35,055 nucleotides of DNA from an uncultured Flavobacteriaceae bacterium. Lineage in GTDB: Bacteria > Bacteroidota > Bacteroidia > Flavobacteriales > Flavobacteriaceae. How positions within the stretch are numbered: position 1 is the first letter of the stretch; each line of letters starts with the position of its first letter. The stretch spans positions 1-35,055 of the forward strand of contig CALLUG010000051.1 in assembly GCA_938011315.1 (NCBI GenBank). The letters are read 5' to 3'. Position numbers and translations under genes: made by a program. Below the pieces are notes generated by a model. It did not search any database. It had not been told where the DNA came from and saw nothing but the letters and a program-made list of their open reading frames with translations. Of this stretch, positions 28,901-35,055 are shown in pieces.

Positions 28901-29800
28901 TTAGTTTCTGCGACCGCCACCTCGACCGCCACGCGATCTAAAGTTTTCTCGCATTTCTACCATTTTTTTGTTTATAATTTTGGTGTATTCAGCTTTAGTA
29001 ACTTCTTTGCCTTTGGACGGCGCTTTAATGACTTCTTTCTCTCCTGGGTTAATTATTATTTTAGAACACAATATGCTTGTTCTACCTTCATTAACTTCAA
29101 GAATTAAGCCAGGTAACCCCCAATATTCTCCTGGTCCTTGACTTACTGGTATTTGAGGGGTGTACCATGCTGTAACCATAACTTCTTTTGACTTTACAAG
29201 TTTATCTTCCTGTGGTTTGGTTGTTGTTGAATCTTTTGTTGTTTCGCCAGTATTTCTTACTCTACCTCGTCTAAAAAAATTACCAAAGTCTGCGTTTTCA
29301 ACGGTCTTTATCGCTGTAGCCTTAAAAGCTAGGTATTGTCCAATTTGTTTAGATTCCTTTTCTATTTTCCAGTTTAATTTTTTCAGACCTTCTTTTATTA
29401 AAAACTGTTTTCCAAAAAACTCTTGTTCCTGAAGTAGTTGGGCTTCTTTTACATTTTTATATTGATCGCCTGGTGCAAAACTATTAGCAAAACCACCAAA
29501 GCCTCTTCTACCTTGACCTCCTGCTGTTGGCGCCTGCAATTTTGCTTGTTCTTTATACATAGATTCAGTTTTATTAAAACGTAGGGTATAGGTTTTTTCT
29601 AAATTTCGCCTTAAACGTTCTGCAAATTCTTTTTTTTGTGCTTCAGATAGCTGTCGTCTTCCAGTGCCAATATTATCTAAATCTATCGTTGTTTTAGACT
29701 CGTAAGTGGCCACGCCTTGAAAATCTTGCTGCGCATTGGTTACATTAAAAGCTAGTGCTATTAATAGTAGGTATTGTATTTTTCTCAAAATTAATGTCAT
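28901..29800 (-). CDS. GLPGLI family protein, second gene
   Basis: A 299-residue secreted protein: hydrophobic leader (residues 7-20, ending TNAQ), FQGVATYESKT start of the mature domain, the family core EFFGKQFLIKEGLKKLNWKIEKESKQIGQY (about 127-155) and AWYTPQIPVSQGPGEYWGLP followed by GLILEVNEG, with the namesake GLPGLI at 228-233. The C-terminus is Arg/Gly-rich (RGGRGGGRRN). GLPGLI proteins are found almost only in Bacteroidota; their biochemical role is not established. It is closely related in layout to the protein encoded at 29960-30823, so the two look like a tandem duplication. It is 159 bases downstream of that gene and 35 upstream of the receptor gene. Confidence 0.93.
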   Translation of the reverse strand: MTLILRKIQYLLLIALAFNVTNAQQDFQGVATYESKTTIDLDNIGTGRRQLSEAQKKEFAERLRRNLEKTYTLRFNKTESMYKEQAKLQAPTAGGQGRRGFGGFANSFAPGDQYKNVKEAQLLQEQEFFGKQFLIKEGLKKLNWKIEKESKQIGQYLAFKATAIKTVENADFGNFFRRGRVRNTGETTKDSTTTKPQEDKLVKSKEVMVTAWYTPQIPVSQGPGEYWGLPGLILEVNEGRTSILCSKIIINPGEKEVIKAPSKGKEVTKAEYTKIINKKMVEMRENFRSRGGRGGGRRN

Positions 29801-29897
29801 TATATTGTCTTTATTAAGTATTAAATTTAGACTTTAAAACTAGTATAAAGTTTAATTTTGAACTGTTAAATTATGATTAATTATTGTAACCCTACAA

Positions 29898-29911
29898 CTA
29901 AGCTAGCTTAG
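29898..29911. promoter_or_regulatory. Perfect 14-bp palindrome between the two GLPGLI genes
   Basis: CTAAGCTAGCTTAG is its own complement. It has no T-run, so a terminator is unlikely; a dimeric regulator site is possible. AAGCTA also occurs in the GTTA array at 30893-30902, but the 10-bp period is absent here. Confidence 0.3.
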
Positions 29912-29959
29912 ATTGATAAAAGCTATTTTACTTACGCAAACTAATTGCGTTAAAAAAAA

Positions 29960-30823
29960 TTAACCTCCTATAATTTGGAATGAAGATTCGGTGCCTCGCT
30001 GTCTAAAGTTTTCAATCTGTTCTTTGGATTTTTTTTCAATAATAGCATCATATTTTTCTTGGCTTACTTTTTTTCCTTTTTTAGGTTCTTTTATGTCTAT
30101 GTCATCGCTTGGGTTTAATACAATTTTACTACATATCGTTGTAGAGACACCATCATTCAATTCCAGAATTAATCCAGGTAAGCCGTGGTAATGCCCTGGC
30201 CCTGCATTTACTGGTATTTGTGGGGTGTACCAAGCTGTAATTATTTTTTCTTCGGTGTCTTGCTCTTCTTTTTTAGAACTCTTATCTTCATTCACGCTAA
30301 AACTTGTGATGCTGCTTCTGTTTAGGGTAATTGTTTTTGTAGCCTTATAGACGGTATATTCTCCTATAGTTTTGGTTTCTTTTTCTAATTTCCAATTGTG
30401 TGTTTTAAGCTCGTCTTGTATTAAAAACAGTTTTCCAAAAAACTCACTCGAGGTTGTATAGCGATTTTCTTTTATGTTTTTGTACAAAATATCTCCACCT
30501 ATAGTTCCTGACCCCGAAAAACTAATCGAAACACTTACATTAGAAGAGTTTGCTTTTGGCTTAGATAATTTTTCGACCTCTTTATAAACAGATTGTGTTT
30601 TATCAAACTTAAGTTCATAGGTTTGTTTCGATCCGTTTTTAATTACTTCCATTAATTGCTCTTTCAACTCTGAAGGTATATTCGCTTTTTCAAACTCACC
30701 GTCCTCTAATTCTATACTCGATTTAGAATGTGTTATATAAGTTGCCTTACCTTGAAATTTTTGCTGTGCTTGCAAACTAAACGTCGCAAGAGTAAAAAGG
30801 AGTATTCTAAACATTGTTTTCAT
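29960..30823 (-). CDS. GLPGLI family protein, first gene
   Basis: A 287-residue secreted protein: signal peptide 1-20 (ending SLQAQ), FQGKATYITHSK start, the core SEFFGKLFLIQDELKTHNWK (126-145) with LEKETKTIGEY after it, then AWYTPQIPVNAGPGHYHGLP continuing GLILELNDG, with GLPGLI at 214-219. It ends in FRQRGTESSFQIIGG. It shares most conserved blocks with its neighbour at 28901-29800 but differs in the middle insert (Ser/Gly-rich at about 92-110; acidic KSSKKEEQDTEEK at 181-193). It is transcribed divergently from the histidine kinase, with the GTTA repeat array between them. The likely location is the periplasm or outer-membrane inner face; the function is unknown. Confidence 0.93.
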   Translation of the reverse strand: MKTMFRILLFTLATFSLQAQQKFQGKATYITHSKSSIELEDGEFEKANIPSELKEQLMEVIKNGSKQTYELKFDKTQSVYKEVEKLSKPKANSSNVSVSISFSGSGTIGGDILYKNIKENRYTTSSEFFGKLFLIQDELKTHNWKLEKETKTIGEYTVYKATKTITLNRSSITSFSVNEDKSSKKEEQDTEEKIITAWYTPQIPVNAGPGHYHGLPGLILELNDGVSTTICSKIVLNPSDDIDIKEPKKGKKVSQEKYDAIIEKKSKEQIENFRQRGTESSFQIIGG

Positions 30824-30862
30824 AATTTAAAGTGTTTTAATTGATTATTAGTTTCATTGATA

Positions 30863-30870
30863 CAAAGATG
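30863..30870 (-). promoter_or_regulatory. Candidate -7 element of the GLPGLI genes
   Basis: The minus strand reads CATCTTTG, one mismatch from TAnnTTTG, 39 bases before the ATG at 30823. It lies next to two further GTTA motifs (30872 and 30877), so a regulator bound to the array could touch this promoter. Confidence 0.4.
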
Positions 30871-30871
30871 T

Positions 30872-30932
30872 GTTATGTTAATCAATTATGATGTTAAGCT
30901 AAGTTAACTAGTGTTATCTAGTGTTAAGCAAT
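30872..30932 (+). promoter_or_regulatory. GTTA direct-repeat array, likely operator of the two-component system
   Basis: GTTA occurs at 30893, 30903, 30913 and 30923, exactly one per 10 bp. The four units are GTTAAGCTAA, GTTAACTAGT, GTTATCTAGT and GTTAAGCAAT. Two more copies lie at 30872 and 30877. OmpR/PhoB-type winged-helix regulators are known to bind tandem direct repeats spaced by about one helical turn, and such a regulator is encoded at 32427-33110. The array ends where the -33 element of the kinase promoter should be, which suggests activation. It sits between divergent genes and could control both. Confidence 0.6.
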
Positions 30933-30955
30933 TAGTTTTAATAGTTTTTAACATT

Positions 30956-30963
30956 TACTTTTG
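30956..30963 (+). promoter_or_regulatory. -7 promoter element of the kinase operon, abutting the ATG
   Basis: TACTTTTG matches TAnnTTTG exactly. It is followed by AAAA and the ATG at 30968, so the transcript should start at or next to the start codon. No TTG lies at the -33 position; the GTTA array ends there. Confidence 0.6.
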
Positions 30964-30967
30964 AAAA

Positions 30968-32434
30968 ATGAATGCAACAAGATACAGATGGATTTTATAC
31001 ACTATTGTTTTTGTGATTATAAGCACCGTTAGCATACAAGTCTATTGGAATTACAAAAACTACCTTATTAATAAGCAGCAATTTATTAACGATGTGCAAA
31101 TAAGCTTAGACAATGCTGTAAACACCTATTATACAGAACTCGCCAAGGAAAGCACTTTAGGATTTTCTTATGACTCTAGCAACGACTCTATACTCCAACA
31201 AGGCTTTTTTAAAAATATTTTAAAAAAAACAGAAGGCGAAGATATCGTTTTTAATGAGATAGACTCCATTAAAGTTATAGCTGAAGATGTAAGCCTTTTT
31301 AGAGGCATAAAAACTGATTCTTTATTAAGGGATCAAAAAAACAAAAAAGAACTCGTTGCTAAGCAAAACGACACACTACGCATTGAAAGTATAAAATCGC
31401 TTAGCTCAACAATTATTTTTTCTTTAGCTAAAGACTCATTAAACCTTAAATATGTTGATTCAATTTTTATTAATGAATTAGATCGAAAAAACATTAGTTT
31501 AAAACACGGGTTATCGTTTAAAGAAAATTATAAAAAAACATTATATGTTAACAAACAATACACCGAAGATGCTGTTTTGTTTACCTCATCAAAATCTGGG
31601 TTTTTACCCAAAAATGGAACTTTAAAAGCTCATTTTTTTAATGAAACAGGCATTGTATTAAAACGCATTTTGTTAGGAATTACACTTTCGTTTATATTAA
31701 TTTTAGCAGTTATAAGTTGTTTATTTTATTTACTTAGGATTATAAAAAAACAAAAACAACTTGCCGAAATTAAAAATGATTTTATAAGTAATATTACCCA
31801 CGAATTTAAAACACCAATTGCTACTATAGGCGTGGCTCTTGAGAGTATTAGAGATTTTAATATTATAAACGATAAACAAAAAACCAAAACCTACTTAAAT
31901 CTTTCTAGCGAGCAGTTATCTAAACTTAATGTTATGGTAGAAAAACTACTAGAAACAGCAACTTTAGATAGCGAAAACTTAAATCTTAATAAAGAAAACA
32001 CTAATATTACAGATACTATTACTCTGCTAACTAATAAGTACAAAATACAACACAAACACAAAACTATTACACTCATAAAACCTTCAGAAAACATAATTGC
32101 TAAAATTGATTCTTTTCATTTTGAAAATGCCATTAATACTGTTTTAGATAACGCAATTAAATATGGAGGTAGCAGCATAACTTTATACTTAAAACAAGAT
32201 ACAATAAGCTTTAGCGTATGTATAACAGATAGCGGGACAGCGTTGTTTAATACGGACACAAGTCGGATTTTTGAAAAATTTTATCGCATCCCTAAAGGAA
32301 ACACACACGATGTAAAAGGTTTTGGCATAGGCTTGTATTATGCCAAAAAAATTACCGAAAAACACGGCGGCAACATAAGTATGGACGCAAAAAATACTGA
32401 AACCACTTTTAAACTCTCTTTTAGTAATGGATAA
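30968..32434 (+). CDS. Sensor histidine kinase
   Basis: A 488-residue membrane kinase. Transmembrane segment 1 is at about 8-26 and segment 2 at about 234-256, enclosing a periplasmic domain of about 205 residues with no recognised fold. The dimerisation/phosphoacceptor helix holds FISNITHEFKTPI with His278. The ATPase domain has the N box ENAINTVLDNAIKYG (386-400), G1 DSGTA (421-425), F box FEKFYR (435-440) and G2 GFGIGL (451-456). There is no HAMP domain between the membrane and the H box, only a short charged linker. It should autophosphorylate on His278 and pass phosphate to the regulator whose gene overlaps its last 8 bases. The start is fixed by the promoter five bases upstream and by the membrane segment. 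Confidence 0.95.
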   Translation: MNATRYRWILYTIVFVIISTVSIQVYWNYKNYLINKQQFINDVQISLDNAVNTYYTELAKESTLGFSYDSSNDSILQQGFFKNILKKTEGEDIVFNEIDSIKVIAEDVSLFRGIKTDSLLRDQKNKKELVAKQNDTLRIESIKSLSSTIIFSLAKDSLNLKYVDSIFINELDRKNISLKHGLSFKENYKKTLYVNKQYTEDAVLFTSSKSGFLPKNGTLKAHFFNETGIVLKRILLGITLSFILILAVISCLFYLLRIIKKQKQLAEIKNDFISNITHEFKTPIATIGVALESIRDFNIINDKQKTKTYLNLSSEQLSKLNVMVEKLLETATLDSENLNLNKENTNITDTITLLTNKYKIQHKHKTITLIKPSENIIAKIDSFHFENAINTVLDNAIKYGGSSITLYLKQDTISFSVCITDSGTALFNTDTSRIFEKFYRIPKGNTHDVKGFGIGLYYAKKITEKHGGNISMDAKNTETTFKLSFSNG

Positions 32435-33110
32435 ACCAATAAAGATACTCCTCGCAGAAGATGAACCAGGCTTAGGCTTAATTATCAAAGAAAGTTTAGA
32501 AACCAGAAACTTTAATGTTTTACTTTGCGAAGATGGAGACATTGCTTACAAGGTTTATCAAAAAGAACAACCAGAACTATTGGTCTTGGACGTTATGATG
32601 CCAAAAAAAGACGGCTTTACTCTAGCCAAAGACATACGGCTTGAAGATGATAACATTCCTATTATTTTTCTTACAGCAAAATCACAAACACAAGATGTCG
32701 TAGAAGGATTTAGTATTGGCGGAAACGACTACCTAAAAAAACCTTTTAGTATGGAAGAACTTATTGTGCGTATTCATAACCTATTGGATCGAACCAAAGA
32801 CCAAAAAACAAGCCATGTAGTTCGCTTTGGCAACTATATATTTAATTTTCCAAAACAAACATTACAATTTAAAAATGAAACAAAAATGCAGCTTACTCAT
32901 CGTGAAGCTCACCTGTTATTTCATTTATTAAAAAACAAAAATGAAGTGTTAGAACGCTCTGTAATTTTGAAAAAACTTTGGGGTAACGACGATTTTTTTA
33001 ACGCAAGAAGTATGGATGTATTTATTTCAAAATTAAGAAAAAAAATAGCAAAAGATAAAACTATTCAAATCGTAAACGTTAGGGGCCATGGCTATAAATT
33101 AATATACTAA
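32427..33110 (+). CDS. OmpR-family response regulator
   Basis: A 227-residue regulator. Receiver domain 5-120: acidic pair Glu11/Asp12, phosphoacceptor Asp55 in LLVLDVMMP, Thr83 in IIFLTAKS, Lys105 in DYLKKPF. Winged-helix DNA-binding domain at about 130-227, with LTHREAHLLFHLLKNKNEVL, RSMDVFISKLRKKI and the terminal VNVRGHGYKL. The gene overlaps the kinase gene by 8 bases (ATGGATAA), a sign of translational coupling. It is the natural candidate to bind the GTTA array at 30872-30932, which would make the operon autoregulated. Confidence 0.97.
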   Translation: MDKPIKILLAEDEPGLGLIIKESLETRNFNVLLCEDGDIAYKVYQKEQPELLVLDVMMPKKDGFTLAKDIRLEDDNIPIIFLTAKSQTQDVVEGFSIGGNDYLKKPFSMEELIVRIHNLLDRTKDQKTSHVVRFGNYIFNFPKQTLQFKNETKMQLTHREAHLLFHLLKNKNEVLERSVILKKLWGNDDFFNARSMDVFISKLRKKIAKDKTIQIVNVRGHGYKLIY

Positions 33111-33140
33111 ACAAATTGACTTAGCTCCCTAGGCCTTACT

Positions 33141-33923
33141 ATGCAATACTTAAAATACATATTACTCTTTTTTTGTACCGCTGTTTTTTCACAGCAAGAC
33201 ACACTAAGTCTTAGACTTATTAGTAAAACAGTCTTGCCTGCGAACCTAATTGTAAATGTCGATACTTTTGGTAGATTGTACTATACCAAAAACACAAGTT
33301 TAATCAAAAAACTAGAGCACAAAGAGCTTCGTTACAGCAACGTTCAGTTGGGCGAAATAACATCTGTAAGCACTTATAATTCATTAAAAATTGTGCTATT
33401 TTACAAAGATTTTAATTCGGTTGTGATTTTGGATAATCGATTGGCAGAAATTACACGTATCGATTTTAATACCTTAACTCCATTTAGAAATATAACACAA
33501 GTCACTACAGGAAACGATACTACGATTTGGATTTTTAATGAAGCAACTCAACAATTGGAAGTTTATGACTATAAAAATAATAACACTCGGCTTGTAACCC
33601 TACCCATTGAAGGCGAAATTATTAGCTTAGTAAGTAATTATAATTTTTGTTGGGCACTTACAAAAACACATCTATATACTTATAGTTATTTTGGTAGCTT
33701 ACTATCTAAAATTCCTAATAACGGCTTTACGCAAATATCAGAAAATAATGAAAACTTACTGTTATTAAAACAAAACGAATTAGTTTTGAAAACTAAAAAC
33801 AGTACAGCATTCGTCCCTATTAAACTATCAAATTTGTTAATAAAACAGTTTTTTGTAACCAACGAAACCTTGTATATTTACGACGGTCAATATCTTTATC
33901 AATATCGATTACAAATAAAATAG
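33141..33923 (+). CDS. Secreted protein of unknown function in the kinase operon
   Basis: A 260-residue protein with a signal peptide (hydrophobic 7-16, cleavage likely after AVFSQ). The mature part has repeated short beta units, such as NLIVNVDTFGRLYYTKNTSL, TTIWIFNEATQQLEVYDY, CWALTKTHLYTYSYFG and TLYIYDGQYLYQYRLQ, which look like a small beta-propeller or similar beta repeat fold. No lipobox is visible, so it is probably periplasmic. It lies 30 bases after the regulator gene and only 4 bases before the deoxynucleoside kinase gene, so all four genes are likely one operon. The family is not recognised. Confidence 0.6.
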   Translation: MQYLKYILLFFCTAVFSQQDTLSLRLISKTVLPANLIVNVDTFGRLYYTKNTSLIKKLEHKELRYSNVQLGEITSVSTYNSLKIVLFYKDFNSVVILDNRLAEITRIDFNTLTPFRNITQVTTGNDTTIWIFNEATQQLEVYDYKNNNTRLVTLPIEGEIISLVSNYNFCWALTKTHLYTYSYFGSLLSKIPNNGFTQISENNENLLLLKQNELVLKTKNSTAFVPIKLSNLLIKQFFVTNETLYIYDGQYLYQYRLQIK

Positions 33924-33927
33924 ATTT

Positions 33928-34542
33928 ATGCACGTTGCCATCGCTGGAAATATTGGAGCAGGAAAAACTACACTTACAAAACTACTTGCCAAACATTATA
34001 AATGGCAATCACAACTTGAAGATGTTGTAGATAACCCCTACCTAGACGATTTTTATAACCAAATGGAACGTTGGAGTTTTAATTTGCAGGTTTATTTTTT
34101 AAACAGCAGATTTCGTCAAGTATTACAAATACATGAAAGTGGTAAACATATTATACAGGATCGAACTATTTATGAAGATGCTCATATCTTTGCCCCTAAT
34201 CTTCACGCCATGGGGTTAATGACTAACCGTGATTTCAAAAATTACAAATCTCTTTTTGATCTTATGGAATCTCTTGTTAAAGGCCCAGATTTACTCATTT
34301 ACTTACGAAGTTCTATTCCTAATCTCGTATCGCAAATACACAAACGTGGACGAGACTATGAAACGAGTATTAGTATTGACTACCTAAGCAGACTTAATGA
34401 GCGTTACGAGGCTTGGATACATGGTTATAATAAAGGAAAATTACTTATTATAAACGTAGATAACCTAAATTTTGTAGATAATCCAGAAGACTTAGGCACT
34501 GTCATTAGTGCTATTGATGCAGAGATAAATGGTTTATTTTAA
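33928..34542 (+). CDS. Deoxynucleoside kinase
   Basis: A 204-residue cytoplasmic kinase of the dNK/dGK family. P-loop GNIGAGKT (7-14), EDVVDNPYLDDFY (31-43, substrate contact region), the DRTIYED motif (78-84) carrying the conserved Asp-Arg, and the lid-type KRGRDYE (139-145). It phosphorylates deoxynucleosides to monophosphates for salvage; which base it prefers cannot be read from the sequence. Length is normal (about 200-230). It begins 4 bases after the stop of the secreted-protein gene, so it is probably translationally coupled to it, although a functional link between a salvage enzyme and an envelope sensor is not obvious. Confidence 0.93.
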   Translation: MHVAIAGNIGAGKTTLTKLLAKHYKWQSQLEDVVDNPYLDDFYNQMERWSFNLQVYFLNSRFRQVLQIHESGKHIIQDRTIYEDAHIFAPNLHAMGLMTNRDFKNYKSLFDLMESLVKGPDLLIYLRSSIPNLVSQIHKRGRDYETSISIDYLSRLNERYEAWIHGYNKGKLLIINVDNLNFVDNPEDLGTVISAIDAEINGLF

Positions 34543-34570
34543 TGGGTAGCCTTTGTTTGTTTTTCTTACT

Positions 34571-34600
34571 TGGTACCACACTCGTTACAAACGAGTGCTA
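34571..34600. repeat. REP-like hairpin after the deoxynucleoside kinase gene
   Basis: CACTCGTT (34579-34586) and AACGAGTG (34590-34597) form a perfect 8-bp stem with a 3-base loop. The flanks (ggtacca on the left, ctagctgg on the right) extend the pairing imperfectly with a bulge. There is no T-run, so it is not a classical terminator. The shape, a short stem with a bulged base and GTA/CTA flanks, is like repetitive extragenic palindromes. Only one copy is in this window. Confidence 0.45.
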
Positions 34601-34615
34601 GCTGGAGTAAAAAAA

Positions 34616-34900
34616 CTACCATAATTTATTTTCTCTATAAGCAATTATCTCTTTGATTATTGCACTAATCATGTATATTCCACTAAAAACAGGAATGAAT
34701 ATATTTATAAAAGAAAATAATATTAAATCAAAAACAAGAACGAAAAAGAATATGTATAACCAGGCAAATTTATACTTAAAACCATATTTCATAAACCTAT
34801 TGATGAAAGGATATATATAGTCTTTTTCAAGACTCAATAATTCTTTCTTATCAATTTTTTCTAATTTTTTATTATTTATGATATTTAAATATTCTAATAT
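34616..34900 (-). pseudogene. C-terminal fragment of a small membrane protein, cut by an IS
   Basis: The open frame has no ATG upstream of its hydrophobic core and runs uninterrupted back to the left end of the IS element at 34901, where a stop appears immediately. The readable product is about 95 residues. It starts LEYLNIINNKKLEKIDKKEL, continues with YPFINRFMKYGFKYK, then has one or two transmembrane segments (LYIFFFVLVFDLILFSF; FIPVFSGIYMISAII) and ends YRENKLW. A TTG at 34837 could serve as a start for a 73-residue version. The family is unknown. I favour a gene whose 5' part was separated by the insertion. Confidence 0.5.
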
Positions 34901-35055
34901 TGATCATTCCCCCAAAATTAGGACAGTAAGTTAAGTTCAAAAAAAAGTATTAAATTTACTGATATGACACGGAGAAAATTCACTTCAAAATTCAAGACAA
35001 GAGTTGTCTTAGAGGCTCTAAAAGAGCGATTAACTACAAAGGAAATAGCGCAGCG
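34901..35055 (+). mobile_element. Left end of an IS3-family insertion sequence (cut by window end)
   Basis: The element appears to begin at 34901 with TGATCATTCCCCC, followed by AAAATTAGGACAG, in the style of IS3-family terminal inverted repeats that begin with TG. A transposase OrfA start follows 63 bases in. The right end, the second frame and the target duplication lie outside the window; the bases just left are TAT (34898-34900). Confidence 0.75.
34964..35055 (+). CDS. IS3-family transposase OrfA, N-terminal part
   Basis: The first 30 codons of a transposase first frame are in the window, running from the ATG at 34964 past the window end. The product begins MTRRKFTSKFKTRVVLEALK and continues with a Lys/Glu-rich helix and KEIAQ. 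This matches the helix-turn-helix N-terminus of IS3-family OrfA (HTH_Tnp_1), the DNA-binding part that recognises the element's ends. The full frame is usually about 90-100 codons, followed by OrfB made through a -1 frameshift; neither can be checked here. Confidence 0.85.
   Translation, partial: MTRRKFTSKFKTRVVLEALKERLTTKEIAQ

Noticed and set aside
29801-29959. Second GTTA array sought upstream of the second GLPGLI gene
   Set aside because: Only isolated GTTA occurrences are present, with no 10-bp periodicity.

Overview
The window comes from a low-GC member of the Bacteroidota, most likely a marine member of the Flavobacteriaceae. The evidence is SusC/SusD outer-membrane genes, TonB-dependent receptors with carboxypeptidase-regulatory-like N-termini, two GLPGLI-family proteins, a type IX secretion substrate with a gliding-type (type B) C-terminal domain, and promoters of the Bacteroidota type (TAnnTTTG at -7). 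Genus-level assignment is not possible by eye. No tRNA, rRNA, CRISPR array or prophage was seen.

Layout. 1-166: no gene; it opens inside a dispersed repeat (copy A). 167-2110 (-): Porin_10-like outer-membrane protein with its own promoter. 2228-8541 (-): four-gene operon, SusC-like receptor, SusD-like lipoprotein and two unrecognised surface lipoproteins, closed by a strong hairpin at 2171-2207; no degradative enzyme is present. 8698-15544: housekeeping block with rnhB, a large lipoprotein of unknown function, a nucleoid-associated (YejK/NdpA-type) protein, lipB (-) and lysS. 15545-15860: gene-free, repeat copy B. 15861-18302 (-): TonB-receptor-like beta-barrel protein. 18457-20253: lepA. 20530-25704 (-): 1724-residue T9SS-secreted repeat protein with three 597-bp tandem repeats. 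25705-26066: repeat copy C and a terminator. 26067-30823 (-): two GLPGLI genes followed by a TonB-dependent receptor. 30968-34542 (+): divergent histidine kinase, OmpR-family response regulator, an unrecognised secreted protein and a deoxynucleoside kinase. 34571-34600: REP-like hairpin. 34616-34900 (-): fragment of a small membrane protein cut by an IS3-family element whose left end starts at 34901 and runs out of the window.

How it fits together. The most interesting region is 26067-34542. Two GLPGLI proteins and a receptor face a two-component system across a 144-bp divergent intergenic region. That region holds four direct repeats beginning GTTA, placed exactly 10 bp apart (30893-30932), just upstream of a TACTTTTG promoter that lacks a good -33 element. 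This looks like the binding array of the OmpR-family regulator, so I infer an autoregulated envelope-response system, possibly with the GLPGLI/receptor genes in its regulon. Other points of note are a three-copy dispersed palindromic repeat family, two genes (lipB and the histidine kinase) whose promoters sit so close to the ATG that their mRNAs should be almost leaderless, a triple start codon made of a 9-bp tandem repeat, and the mosaic tandem repeats of the giant secreted protein.
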